From NCBI GenBank assembly GCA_905160935.1, contig CAJHZI010000264.1, positions 310,001-374,000 on the forward strand: 64,000 bases of DNA, given 5' to 3'. Positions within the stretch are counted from its first letter, which is position 1. Every line of letters starts with the position of its first letter. The translations under genes and the position numbers were made by a program. This DNA comes from Enchytraeus crypticus. Its lineage: Eukaryota; Annelida; Clitellata; Enchytraeida; Enchytraeidae. The notes below the pieces were generated by a model. The model saw only the letters and a list, made by a program, of their open reading frames with translations. It was not told where the DNA came from and did not search any database. Positions 46,465 to 56,778 of the stretch are shown in pieces.

Positions 46465-47220
46465 AACAATGTTATCCCTCTCCAACTATTGCAATTGTTC
46501 ATGTCTCCTTGTTCATGTTTAAGCCTTACACTAGGCTTAAACAACTTATAGCTATGACCTCTTAAACCAATTCTCCAATAATGGTTTAAGAGATAATAGC
46601 TATAAGTTGTTTAAGCCTAGTGTAAGGACAGACTTAGGAAAGTTTTCTTTTTCTCAAAGGGTGATTGATAGGTGGAACTCTTTGAGTTAGGATGTTGTGA
46701 ATGCGGTGTCTGTGAATAGTTTTAAAAATAAGCTGGATGTTATAATCATGTATGATTGGGGATTAAAATAAGCCCTTGGCTTTCTTCCCTTGTTCCTGCT
46801 ACCTAATTTTGATTAATGATTGAATAACGAAAGATGGTAGCAGTTGTGGTAAAATTGTGGTAAATTCCATTTTTGGTTAGATTATCAATGTTGTTTAGAG
46901 TATTAGTAGATTATTAGTGCCCCTCCTCCAACTCCTAGGAATGCTCATTGTTTTTCAAATGGTGATGAACAAAGTGGTTGATTCATTTGTTAGAATTGTT
47001 TAACCCATATTTTAGCAACTCTCCTGTGATTTGCTCTTTTCCTGGGGTCCTGTTAATCTTAAATTTCCTTAGATCAACTTTTACTCCTTGGACAGATATT
47101 TCACTCTGATTGGTATTACCATCCTCATCTATTGGTGGCATTGTGATATCAAAAGTATCTTGTGAAGTTTCTTGATGTAGAGTCCTTGAAAATGTTCGAT
47201 CCATCCTTTGTTCTGCTCTT
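46465..47220 (-). mobile_element. LINE reverse transcriptase fragment (minus strand), split by an insertion
   Basis: Minus-strand pieces at 46905-47210 encode KINRTPGKEQITGELLKYG and flanking residues, and 46465-46515 continues with sequence matching 3655-3705 of the LINE at 2786-3895. The roughly 390 bp between them (46516-46905) is a separate insertion. The LINE is frameshifted and inactive. Confidence 0.65.
46516..46905 (+). mobile_element. CR1/L2-like LINE 3' end with inverted 5' end
   Basis: The plus frame at 46635-46770 encodes KFSFSQRVIDRWNSLS, a stop, DVVNAVSVNSFKNKLDV, the conserved end of CR1/L2-type proteins. Its 5' part forms a palindrome: 46524-46569 is the inverted copy of 46582-46627, with a 12-nt loop and a few mismatches. 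The insertion interrupts the LINE at 46465-47220. An inverted 5' end is what twin priming leaves behind. Confidence 0.6.
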
Positions 47221-47301
47221 GTTCAGTTCTGATTTGATGTAATTTTCTTAAAAGTATTTAAAGGAACTTCATGTATTTTGATGTGCAGAAAATCTCTCAG
47301 G

Positions 47302-47344
47302 ATGTCGTTTGAAATTGCAAAAGCTGGTTGGCTTTATAGACAAA
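47302..47344 (+). CDS. PLEKHB: PLEKHB-type gene, exon 1
   Basis: ATG then 14 codons plus one base ([14 protein letters not shown]), ending before GTGAGT. Too short for an ORF search, but the AGWLYRQ motif and its phase-1 donor join exactly to exon 2. Confidence 0.85.
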
Positions 47345-47493
47345 GTGAGTAATTCAAATTATATTACTATTATTATATGATAATGAATACCGCATAGATA
47401 TGAACTATACTGTATGTATTATATATATATATATATATAATTATATGTATCATATATATATGTATATATATATATATATATATAATGTATATA

Positions 47494-47544
<51 letters not shown>

Positions 47545-47547
47545 TTA

Positions 47548-47599
<52 letters not shown>

Positions 47600-48682
47600 C
47601 TTAGAATATGGAAATGACGTTTTTGTATGCTTTGTAGCCTTCGAGAAGGCCTTTGACAGGATTGATTGGATAACAATGATGAATATCTTAAAAGGAATAG
47701 GAATTGACTGGAGAGATGGAAGACTAATTTTGAACTTGTGCCTGAATCAAAGAGCAGTAATCAAGATCCAACAAGAATACTCAGAAGAAGGTGAAATAGG
47801 ACGTGGAGTAAGACACGGTTGTAGCATTTCGCCGCTGCTGTTTAACATTTACGCTGAGGCAATGATGGAGGAAGCCATGGAAGACTTGGAAGAAGGAATA
47901 AAAGTAGGAGGGAATTTGTTACAAGATGTACGATTTGCGGATGACCAAGGAATGGTAGCGGGCAGCGAGATTGGATTGCAGAAGATAATGGATAGGATGA
48001 ATGATACGGCCCTAAGATATGGCATGAAGATTAATATAAAAAAAGACCAAAGTTATGAGAGTGTCCAATAATAAAAGTGAAGTTAATATCATAGTACGAA
48101 ATTGGAACAGGTAAGGAGTTCCTAATATTTGGGTCATACTATAACCGATGATGGGAAATGTGAGACAGAAATATGCAGTAGGATTGCACAAGCAAAGGCG
48201 GCCTTTGGTAGTAGAAAAGAACTATTAACAAAAAGTCTAAAGAAAGACACAAAGATAAAGATAGTGAAAACTTTGGTTTGGACCACGCTATTGTTTGGAT
48301 GTGAAACATGGACCTTAAGGAACGAAGATATTAGGAAACTGGAGGCATTGGAAATGTGGATTTGGAGAAGAGTGGAGAGGATTAGCTGGACTCAAAAGGT
48401 TACAAATGAGGAAGTCCTGGAGAGAGTTGGCACAGATGGACAGTTGATAAATGTATTAAGAAATAGGAAGAAGAGATGGATAGGACACATTCTAAGGGGG
48501 GAAGGTCTATTAAAAGAGGTCATAGAAGGTAGAATGGAAGGAAAAAGAGGCAGAGGCAGGTCAAGATTAGGTATGTTAGATGATTTAAAGACCCACTCAT
48601 ATGTGGAAATGAAGAGGAGGGCGGAAGACAGAGAAGAGTGGAGGCGTTATGTACCATGGACCTGCCTGTAGGCAGTGCACTA

Positions 48683-48733
<51 letters not shown>

Positions 48734-51700
48734 TAATATTTATATACAGGGTGAGTAAAAAAATATGATTACATCTGCAAATAGTTTGAATATCTCAGGC
48801 TATTGTTAATATTTTTCAATGAAACTTTTACCAATTACTAAAGGACTAATTTCTGATGTGGTGGCCAATTTTGATCTATTTCGGTACATTGCTTGGCCAA
48901 TTATGCAAGGTTCAGCAGAGCAACCACCCATTTTTTAATGTACTGTAAATATAAATTATGCTTAATTAATTTTTATTTTGCCCCTGAAAGGGCCGTTGTA
49001 GTGGTTCAGAAAGAACCAGTTGTATCTGCTAGCATAGCTGACTATTCGATATGCTTTCCTCCAGCTGCTGTGCAGGACTGCAGTCGCTTTCGGAATGTTA
49101 GAACAGCCTTGTTGATTCCAGCTTGAGGCAGTCTCTCCCAGATTGATTGTAGCACTTTCTGCAGTTCTGTCTTGTTTTTAGGCTTCGGCTGGTGCTTCTG
49201 ATAGAGATGCAGCATGGTTTCCCCAGACATAGTAATACAGAGGATTTAGATCGGGAGAGTTTGGAGGCCATTCATTCTTCTTGATGAAATCCGGGTTTCT
49301 CTCGCTGATCCATTCCTGTGCATGACAAGATACATGATCCGGAGCACCATTCTGCTGAAAGATGAAACCATTTGGTAGAAGAGCATAGCAATCATCAAAC
49401 AGCTTCAGAAGCAAAGTATTGACGTAATACTGAGAGTTCACCTTTACCTTCTCGTCAATGAAGTGCAATCTGCCCTTACCGTTGCAGCAAACGCTATTTT
49501 TAGGTAAAAATGGGGGTTGCTCTTTTGAAACGTGCGTAACTGGCCAATCTATTTACCAAAATGGATGAAAATTGACCACCCCATCAGAAATTAGTCCTTT
49601 AGTAATTGGTAAAAGTTTTATTGGAAAATATTAACAATAGCCTGAGATTTTCAAACTTTTTGCAGACCTGTGTAATTTTATTTTTATGCATCCTGTATAT
49701 CATTGAAATCCAAATTATAACTGATACTTTTAATTTAAAATAACTAAAAGCAAGAACGAGATCTTATACACTCTAAAAGGATGCATTATTATTTTGAACT
49801 TCTGTTTTACATTTTTTAGTGTTTATATACTCTACTCAGTTTCTAAGATTAAATCACCTATGTGTAGTATGTCGAGATGTGTGTATTGTAGTCTATTTGT
49901 AGATGTATGATGAGATGTTATGTACGTCCTTTAGGCAGCATGATTAGATGTTATATGTGTGTGATGTAGGCAGCATGATGAGATGTTATGTGTGTGATGT
50001 AGGCAGCATGATGAGATGTTATGTGTGTAATGTAGGCGGCATGATGAGATGTTACGTGTGTGTGATGTAGACAGCATGAGATGTTATGTGTGTGATGTAG
50101 GCAGCATGATGAGATGTTATGTGTGTGATGTAGGCAGTGTGAGATGTTATGTGTGTGATGTAGATCGTATGTTGAGAAGTTATGTGTGTGATGTGGGCAG
50201 TAGGATTAGGTGTTATGTGTACAATGTTGGCAGCATCTTGAGATGTTATGTATATAATATAGGTTGTATGATGAGATGTTGTTATGTGGTGCAGGCAGTG
50301 TGTTGTTATGTGATGTAGGCAGTGTGTTGTTATGTGATGTAGATAGTGTGTTGTTATGTGATGTAGGCAGTATGTTGTTATGTGATGTAGGCAGTGTGCT
50401 GCGACGTTGGAAGAGAAGCTGGTTTGTATTGTATGTGGATGGGATGTTGAAGTACTTTGACTCACCTGACAGTCACACTGCAGAGGAAGTGAAGCTGATG
50501 CCTGCCAAGTGTCTGCTAATCAAGAGAGCAACTCAAGTATGTGTACAGTATATGAAATATATTTGAGGGTGTATGATCTCTGAATGTTTATGTTAAATAC
50601 ACATTGCTTACACGAGTTAGTGTAATTATTACTGCTATTACTATTATTATTATTATCGCATAATTATTTTTATATTATAAAAATATCAATATTATTAATT
50701 TTATAATATTATTATTATTAAAGATATAAAGAAAATACTAAGGGTTTGCTGTCTGTTTTGTTATCTGTAGAGTTTTGTCAGGGATACATCAGTCTGTATA
50801 GGATAAACAAGTACATAATAGATGCAGTTTGTGCGAGTCTGTGATAGTATGCTATTTAATCGCTACAGAATGTTGCAGCTTGATTAAGATAACTTACTAT
50901 TTTACTGATATTTGTTATATCATCACGTTTACTATTTATGCCATTATATGGTAATTTATGTTTATATTTTAGGTATCCGGTGTTACCCCTCCCCCATGTT
51001 TAAGCTCAGCTTGTCTGCTGGCGCTGGTTTTCAATGACGAGACCTGGACACTCTGTGCCGAATCTCCTGACGATATGACGTATGAAATATTCTGTTAGTC
51101 TATAAAAGTCGAGTAAAATTGTTCAAAAACATTTGTTCGGTGTTGTGTGCATTAGTGGTTACTGCATAAAGTTATAAATAGTTAATTATGTTGTAAAACT
51201 ACAAATATTAATATCATTAGTTAATTAATATGACTGTTTTTGAAAATTTTTGTATTTCACTATCGAATTAAAAATAGCTTATGAGTTGTAATACTTAATT
51301 AAGATGTTTTCAAATGTTAATAGCTCTAATAGGCAGATTTTAAAAACTTAACTTCTCAGACTGTTATTTTGCCGAGAGTATAGGTGACACAAGGGCAGTG
51401 CAAATATTTGCCGCTGTTGCTGTGTTTATTAATGTAATGTCATGGCATTGTATAAAGAAAGAAAATGCTACAATTAATAATGTCTATGTTGGTTCTTGTT
51501 AAAGGCATTAGCTCTATATCAGTCTAGCTAAATGATATGAAAGTGATACAGTCTACATAGCATTAATATTAAAATTTTAGCATCTTTGTATAGTAAATTT
51601 TATTTATTTATTTTACGACCAAAGATTAGTTTTTGTGTCAAATAATTCATTTAAAGCAGTGAGTATCTAAGATGACTACTGATAGCGTTATTTTTATGTA

Positions 51701-52555
51701 GTTTAATTTTTATTGTTTTATTTTTTTGATGCTCAATAATTTATTTCGACAGCACATGGGCCTTTGCCCTGGATGATGCTAGAACTATTAGTCGTGCAGT
51801 CGCTTCTTCAGCTCCACCTGCTTACGAGACTGTCATCTCAAGCCCTGGAAATATGGCCTACGCCCCTGGAGCTTATCCGCCTGGAACTGTCTACTATGGG
51901 CCCCACTATGGACCTCACCCTCCTGCATATGGTAAGACTTGTTGTTCTTTGATGTTGCATTTATCAACTATTGTTTTTCCTATTTCGTTGTAAAAAAGTT
52001 TATGTAGGATCTTTTATCTTTCTTGATGAAAAATTTGTCAAACATCTCTTGTTGGGCGTGTCCGGGTTGCTAGAGAAGAGACCAACAGTAGACTGCACGT
52101 GTCGTAAAAGGCAACAAAGCACTAAGATTCAAACCAACGTTAGGAAAGGCATCCGGTTGGTGAGCACCGAGGCTCCAGTAATAGCTACAAAATTTTCTAA
52201 AACGGAAAGTTCCCCATCCAGCTGAGAGGAGTGGAAAAGTGCTTTTCACATCCCAGCCCTAGCTAAACTGGTATTAAGGGGAAGATGATGATGATTGACT
52301 AGTCTGATTGTATTTTGTAAGACTCGCAGATACTTAGGGGGCCATTGTGAAGCCTACTGATAAATAATGATGGCAATAATTTAATACGCAAGTTATTTGT
52401 TATCCAATTGTTTAGTTGTACCTGGTCAGACAACGGTTATCTATGCTGACAATCCTCGCTACGGATATGGTTACAATGGCACAGATGTGGCGATGGGTAT
52501 GGTTGCTGGGGCAGCTCTTGGCTCTATGATGTGGGGACCTCTGCTGTGGTGGTAG
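47302..52555 (+). CDS. PLEKHB: PLEKHB (evectin)-type PH domain protein, complete, 5 exons
   Basis: Exons are 47302-47344, 50391-50536, 50973-51079, 51753-51931 and 52416-52555: 615 nt, 204 codons plus TAG. The frame is continuous through junction phases 1, 0, 2 and 1, all with GT-AG borders. The N-terminus ([20 protein letters not shown]) is the first strand pair of a PH domain as in vertebrate PLEKHB1/2. The domain ends with [11 protein letters not shown] and the helix [15 protein letters not shown] Pro/Tyr/Gly-rich middle follows ([14 protein letters not shown]), then a short hydrophobic C-terminus ([20 protein letters not shown]), the same layout as evectins. In vertebrates these bind phosphatidylserine through the PH domain and act at recycling endosomes or the Golgi; that role is inferred by homology. 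The length is close to the roughly 220 residues of vertebrate members. Confidence 0.9.
47417..47598. repeat. (TA)n microsatellite
   Basis: Long, slightly interrupted TA tracts at the truncated 5' side of the LINE, in intron 1 of the PLEKHB-type gene. Confidence 0.9.
47600..48685 (+). mobile_element. LINE with reverse transcriptase domain, one frameshift
   Basis: The first frame has the RT motifs [28 protein letters not shown] and VRFADDQGM in order. After a frameshift near 48045-48130 a second frame gives the C-terminal part: [26 protein letters not shown] and [14 protein letters not shown], then TAG. This is a 5'-truncated non-LTR retrotransposon. The aspartates of the FADD catalytic box are present. 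The 3' end (GGACCTGCCTGTAGGCAGTG then CACTAAGA) runs into a (TA)n tract at 48686-48728. Fragments of the same end occur at 392-660 (minus), 40072, 41335 and 63689. Confidence 0.85.
48747..49695 (-). mobile_element. Internally deleted mariner (DD37D-like), copy 1, minus strand
   Basis: Terminal inverted repeats of about 200 bp (outer ends CAGGGTGAGTAAAA and CAGGATGCATAAAA) flanked by TA. The minus strand encodes only the C-terminal half of a mariner transposase: [31 protein letters not shown] and [17 protein letters not shown]. The helix-turn-helix half is missing; the left TIR is followed almost at once by catalytic-domain sequence. Both visible catalytic Asp positions are changed (QQN for QQD; PLYY for PLDY). 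It lies in intron 1 of the PLEKHB-type gene. Confidence 0.85.
49900..50390. repeat. Minisatellite ending at PLEKHB exon 2
   Basis: About eleven units of roughly 34 bp (GTGTGATGTAGGCAGCATGA then TGAGATGTTAT) are followed by four units of exactly 24 bp (GCAGTGTGTTGTTATGTGAT then GTAG) at 50295-50390. Most units contain GATGTAG/GCAG, identical to the exon 2 acceptor. The 24-bp units are open in the exon 2 frame and read GSVLLCDV. Confidence 0.9.
50391..50536 (+). CDS. PLEKHB: PLEKHB-type gene, exon 2: PH domain core
   Basis: Starts after GATGTAG inside a minisatellite and ends before GTATGT. It encodes [18 protein letters not shown] and continues to LIKRATQ. The AG four bases further right (GGCAG) would break the frame, so the TAG/GCAG acceptor is preferred. 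Confidence 0.85.
50973..51079 (+). CDS. PLEKHB: PLEKHB-type gene, exon 3
   Basis: Acceptor TATATTTTAG, donor GTATGA. It encodes [20 protein letters not shown] and then [16 protein letters not shown], the last strands of the PH domain. Confidence 0.85.
51753..51931 (+). CDS. PLEKHB: PLEKHB-type gene, exon 4
   Basis: Acceptor TTATTTCGACAG, donor GTAAGA. It contains the C-terminal PH helix ([11 protein letters not shown]) and a Pro/Tyr/Gly-rich segment ([22 protein letters not shown]). Confidence 0.85.
52045..52295 (+). mobile_element. Dispersed non-coding repeat with GATGATGATG tail (intronic)
   Basis: Second copy of the repeat at 40966: GTGTCCGGGTTGCTAGAGAA, GGCATCCGGTTGGTGAGCAC, CCCAGCCCTAGCTAAACTG, then GGGAAGATGATGATGATTG. 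It lies in intron 4 of the PLEKHB-type gene, same strand. Confidence 0.65.
52416..52555 (+). CDS. PLEKHB: PLEKHB-type gene, exon 5 (terminal)
   Basis: Acceptor CAATTGTTTAG. It encodes [20 protein letters not shown] and the hydrophobic tail ending LLWW, then TAG at 52553-52555. Hexamers of AATAAA type occur further downstream (for example 53207), but I cannot fix the poly(A) site. Confidence 0.88.
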
Positions 52556-55479
52556 AGTAGAGGAAGGTGGCTGGTTGAGAGCCCTGATGGAACTGGATGT
52601 TGATGTGTAGTGGAATATTTTATCTGATACAATCATGATGTGACTGTGATGTGAAGTTTTGAGCTAAGTAGTGCATCAAAAACAAGAAATATTTGAATTG
52701 TTTAATCGCTAGAGATCCAAAATTTATTTGTATTGCTAAATATTTAAAATTGCATTTTCAAATAATAATATTACAGTTTTTGAGGAAGCAAAATTCAAAT
52801 TATTTTTATTATGGGTGGATACAGTACTTAGTACACAGCTCATTTAAAATTATTGTATATTATTTAATGTCTTCTAGTTAGGATTTATTGGCTTTGATAT
52901 ATATTTTGATTAATTGTCCTAGCCCGGCCCAAGTCTGTTGTCTCATTCCTAATACAAGGTTTTGTTACGAATATTGCATTGAGTATGTACATGTATGTGA
53001 TTATGATCTTATATTGTTTGGCATTTTGTGTGCATTCTATATTTGTATTAAATCTTCTTCTTGTTTAATTGTGCTGCTTTCCTTTGACGATATCTTGAAT
53101 TTATGTATTATATCGCATTCATTTAATTAATATATCTGTGTACAATTCAATAATTTAATCTCAACGATGCTAAGATAGTGGCTGATATGACAAATTCTAT
53201 TAAAAATAAATATCTAAGGTTCAGAGGTGGCCATTATGATAATTAGAATTTTAAGAAGAGTCTACTTCAAAGTTTTTGAACTGCGTATCACCCAACGGAC
53301 ATGTAATTGCCGCTTGTAAAGGGTATAAAAGCTCTACGAATTTGTGAAATTAGTTACAAGTGTAGATTCATGTTAATTAAAAATTGTATTCTGAGCATTA
53401 AACTTATTTGAAATACAAATAATTGTGAATTAAAAGCATTCAAACCTTTTCTATTGATATATTTGTAGGAATTCTAATGAACTACAAGACTAGATATAGA
53501 TTATATGTTTGTTAATATCTCTTACTAGTTTGTATCTAGTCTAGCGTTTTTATTCGTTTTTCAGTCTATTTCTCTATTTTACTAATTCCTCCGTTTCTAC
53601 AATGTTTATGTACTCATCCAAATTCCAGCATACTTACATGTACGCCTAGAAATTGTTTATTCCCTGTCTAGTTTCCACTTGCAGTTCATTTGTTATTTTT
53701 GTCCCTTCATTTCTTATAACTATGAGTGTTGGGGTATCAATTTATAGATTACTTATTAACAAATTGCCGATCCGATACTTACAGTTACTTTATTTCATGC
53801 ACGTATTTTTCTCTATTTTGGAAATATTTAAAGAATACAAAAGTGGATTGGCTTGTGACAATTCCACGTAAATATAAAAAATGCTGTGATTATAAATATC
53901 ATTACCTCCTTGATATCGCCTTTGGGTGAGGTACCGGACGTCAGTTTGTTGAATGATTGATTGGTAATATCGACTGTGTGTATAATTATTGATTTATATA
54001 ATCATGTTTAATGCTTAGTGTACTAAGCTTGATGGGGTAGCCTCGAGCAGTAGGCATTTCACTTCATTTTAAATAAATGAGAAATAATTTTTCTTCAGAC
54101 TCGGACTTAGTGTTTAGTTAGCATTTAAATACAATTATTTATTGCGATTTAGTTATATATCATTATAAAATATTCTTAGTATCAAGTGATTGAAGCTAAT
54201 AAATAATTTAAATATCAATTATATCGCTCTTCAGCCAATTTTGTACAATTTTATGATGATCTGGTTCATTTGTAACCAGAAGTTATGTAAAACATAGAAA
54301 TGATCTTTATTCGAATTTCTTCATCTGCTTCTATTACAACTAGTGTAAAATTGTTGTGTATTTCTGCCTTTTAATGATTCAAATTACGAATTTAAAATTA
54401 TGTGATATTGGTTTTCAGCTCCATACATTTATCTCCTATAGTTTGGCGTGTAAAATATAACTAGATCTATAGATTAGCTTAGATATCTAGTCATTGAAGC
54501 TGCCATTTGCTGCTAGAAACACTACCAGATTAAGAAATGGGCATCTAATAATATTGAGTTTTGTATTGATTGATCTTCGCAAATCAGATAATTAATCATT
54601 ATAGGGGAGTTAGTTTTATTTATTCTAAAATTTCAAATATTAACATGAAATCTTAGGATGCAGTGCACATAAGATTTAAAGCCGAAGAACGGTGGCGATT
54701 GTTTGAATTTTATCGGTGATGATAAAATGGTGAAATATTTTAACTCTCCCCTAATTCAATGACTCAAACAGATATATAGGATGGGGCTGGGAGAAGAGGA
54801 GTGTCATGTGCTGAATTTGATATAGTTCGACAGTTGTGCTTTTAAACAAACTGATTTTTTATGCAGAGTAAAACTTTTAAATATCAATTACCTAAACTTT
54901 GCTTGTGAAGACTCTATCCTTGTATCTGAAACTTTGTCTCCTAACGATAATTTTGTTGAAACTTATTTACATGTACTTGCATGCTATGTATTCTGCTGGT
55001 ATTCAGAATAATTATGTAGTAGTTATTGCTAAAAAGTGTAATATTTGAGTTAACGTCTTAATTCGTGATCATGCACTAGGATGCTGTAAAAAAAACAGTT
55101 CGGCTGGCAATATAATCCCTATCTAATCTGGCTGAGATTTTATTGCATGTTTGCTACCAACTGGACCTTCCACCCAGTACATATGATGCAAAGCACTTCG
55201 CTTAAGGTAAGAAGCATCATATAGGCATATAGAGGCTTTTAAACTCACGGAAACATGGACTACTGAGAATATTCCTCTATGTATTCATCTATGTTCTATA
55301 CTATACGCTGCGTGTTGTTGTTTCAATTGTAAACTACTATATTCGAAAGCTACATGCAATGTTATGCGATCTATTAACAATAATTATATTCTATGCACCG
55401 CGATTCCTTTTAATCTTTCCAGCCTGTTTTAACTTGACAAGGGAAACTTTCCTGTAGTAAAGAATACCATTACGCTAAA
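52556..55479. other. PLEKHB 3' flank; no gene recognised
   Basis: The start is probably the 3' UTR of the PLEKHB-type gene. Near 53913-53945 a short GATATCGCCTTTGGGTGAGG segment recalls the SINE family 1 body. No exon recognised. Confidence 0.45.
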
Positions 55480-55510
55480 TCGTACCTAACGTTTCGCTCT
55501 GATATTTTTT

Positions 55511-55995
55511 AAAACAAGTAGAACGTTCAAAAAACCATTATTGTAAAATTATCGTGTATCGTTCATGATGATATCTCGACGCTTAATTACGTATTTACAT
55601 GTAGTAATTGTTACACGGTTTAGCAGGTCTACAACAACCTAATCCCTAACTATCTAGGCAACTGTTAAAGTCATTTCATGAAGTTAGCCATAATTATAGT
55701 TATATAATTGTAAAACAAGTAGAACGTTCAAAGAATCATTACTGTAAAATTATCGTACATCGCTCATGATGATGTCTCACGCTTAATCCCGTATATATAA
55801 AATTATAGTAATTGTTAGGCACATTTTATCAAATCTACAAAATGTGCCTGAAGGCAGCATGTGAGTAGGAATATGTTTACAAATATGACGCTTAATCCCG
55901 TATATATAAAATTATAGTAATTGCTAGGCGCATTTTATCAGATCTACAAAATGTGCTTGAAGGCAGCATGTGAGTAGGAATATGTTTACTAAGGA
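55511..55995. repeat. Local duplications with hairpins
   Basis: A segment of about 85 bp (ACAAGTAGAACGTTCAAA through CATGATGAT) at about 55514-55585 recurs at 55714-55785. A 109-bp unit starting CGCTTAATCCCGTATATATA occurs at 55780 and again at 55889. Each 109-bp unit contains a hairpin, AGGCACATTTT paired with AAAATGTGCCT around an 11-nt loop. Confidence 0.8.
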
Positions 55996-55999
55996 CATG

Positions 56000-56265
56000 C
56001 TACGTACTTGATAGAACACCGGAGAAAGAGCTAACCAGACTAATTTAACTTAATTGTGAATGCAAAATAAAAATCTAATGACAAATTTTAAAATCTAATG
56101 TAAGCATGCGCATATGGGTCGAATATTATTTTAGTTCAGAAACTTCAGACATCGAGTTTGAAGTTCCCGCTCTTAATTGGAATTAAATCGAGTAACTAAC
56201 TTAACTAATTTATGAACGTTTAAAACTTTTCTGTCATGATATAATTTGTTTTCTTAACAAATTCA
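56000..56265. other. Stretch with no recognised feature
   Basis: Nothing recognised. Confidence 0.3.
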
Positions 56266-56269
56266 GAGC

Positions 56270-56410
56270 ACTTTTACTTTTTACTTAAAAGTACTACTTT
56301 TTGTCGAGTACTTAACTTTTTGTTTATGTAAATTTCTGATAAAGTACTTTTTTACTTTTACTAACCTTTTACTTAAAGTATTTTCTGAGTACTTCTTACA
56401 ACACCGGACA
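56270..56410. repeat. AGTACTT-rich sequence, possible hAT element end
   Basis: Repeated AAGTACTTTTTAC and TTTTACTTAAAAGTAC motifs in both directions. Such runs are typical of the ends of some hAT-like DNA transposons; I see no partner end or transposase. Confidence 0.3.
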
Positions 56411-56584
56411 CAAGAGTCCTACTGTATTGGTTTAACACCCCCTCTTGGCATTTTACCACCCTTCTCTTCAAAACGTTTTTATTTCAATGTATGTGGTATA
56501 GGCTACGTGCTCAATGTTGTCAAGGACAACAGTAGCACTCTAATCGTATTGTTACTGCTGGTCTCTCTTCTGTTTACTGCTAAG

Positions 56585-56670
56585 TGACAGATCCAAGGCA
56601 TATTTACCTACCAGATACTGATTTCACGCTCCATAAAGAGCACTTCATAGATCAAAGAGGTAATCTTTTC
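56585..56670 (-). mobile_element. SINE-like family X copy (minus strand)
   Basis: Plus strand reads TGACAGATCCAAGGCATATT then TTTCACGCTCCATAAAGAGC, the family block in reverse, with a CT-rich flank at 56560-56575. Confidence 0.5.
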
Positions 56671-56699
56671 ACAAAATCTATATGCCTTATTCACATCTA

Positions 56700-56718
56700 T
56701 ATATTTATATATATATAC

Positions 56719-56774
<56 letters not shown>
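56700..56774. repeat. (TA)n microsatellite, landing site of a mariner
   Basis: A pure TA run whose right end is directly the left end of the mariner copy 2. Confidence 0.9.

Positions 56775-56778
<4 letters not shown>

Noticed and set aside
50395-50400. Using GGCAG (four bases right of the chosen site) as the PLEKHB exon 2 acceptor
   Set aside because: It would shift the frame and destroy VLRRWKRSW; the TAG/GCAG site joins exon 1 in phase.
50052-50465. 137-codon His/Thr-rich frame on the minus strand
   Set aside because: It is the reverse of the minisatellite before PLEKHB exon 2 and overlaps that exon antisense.
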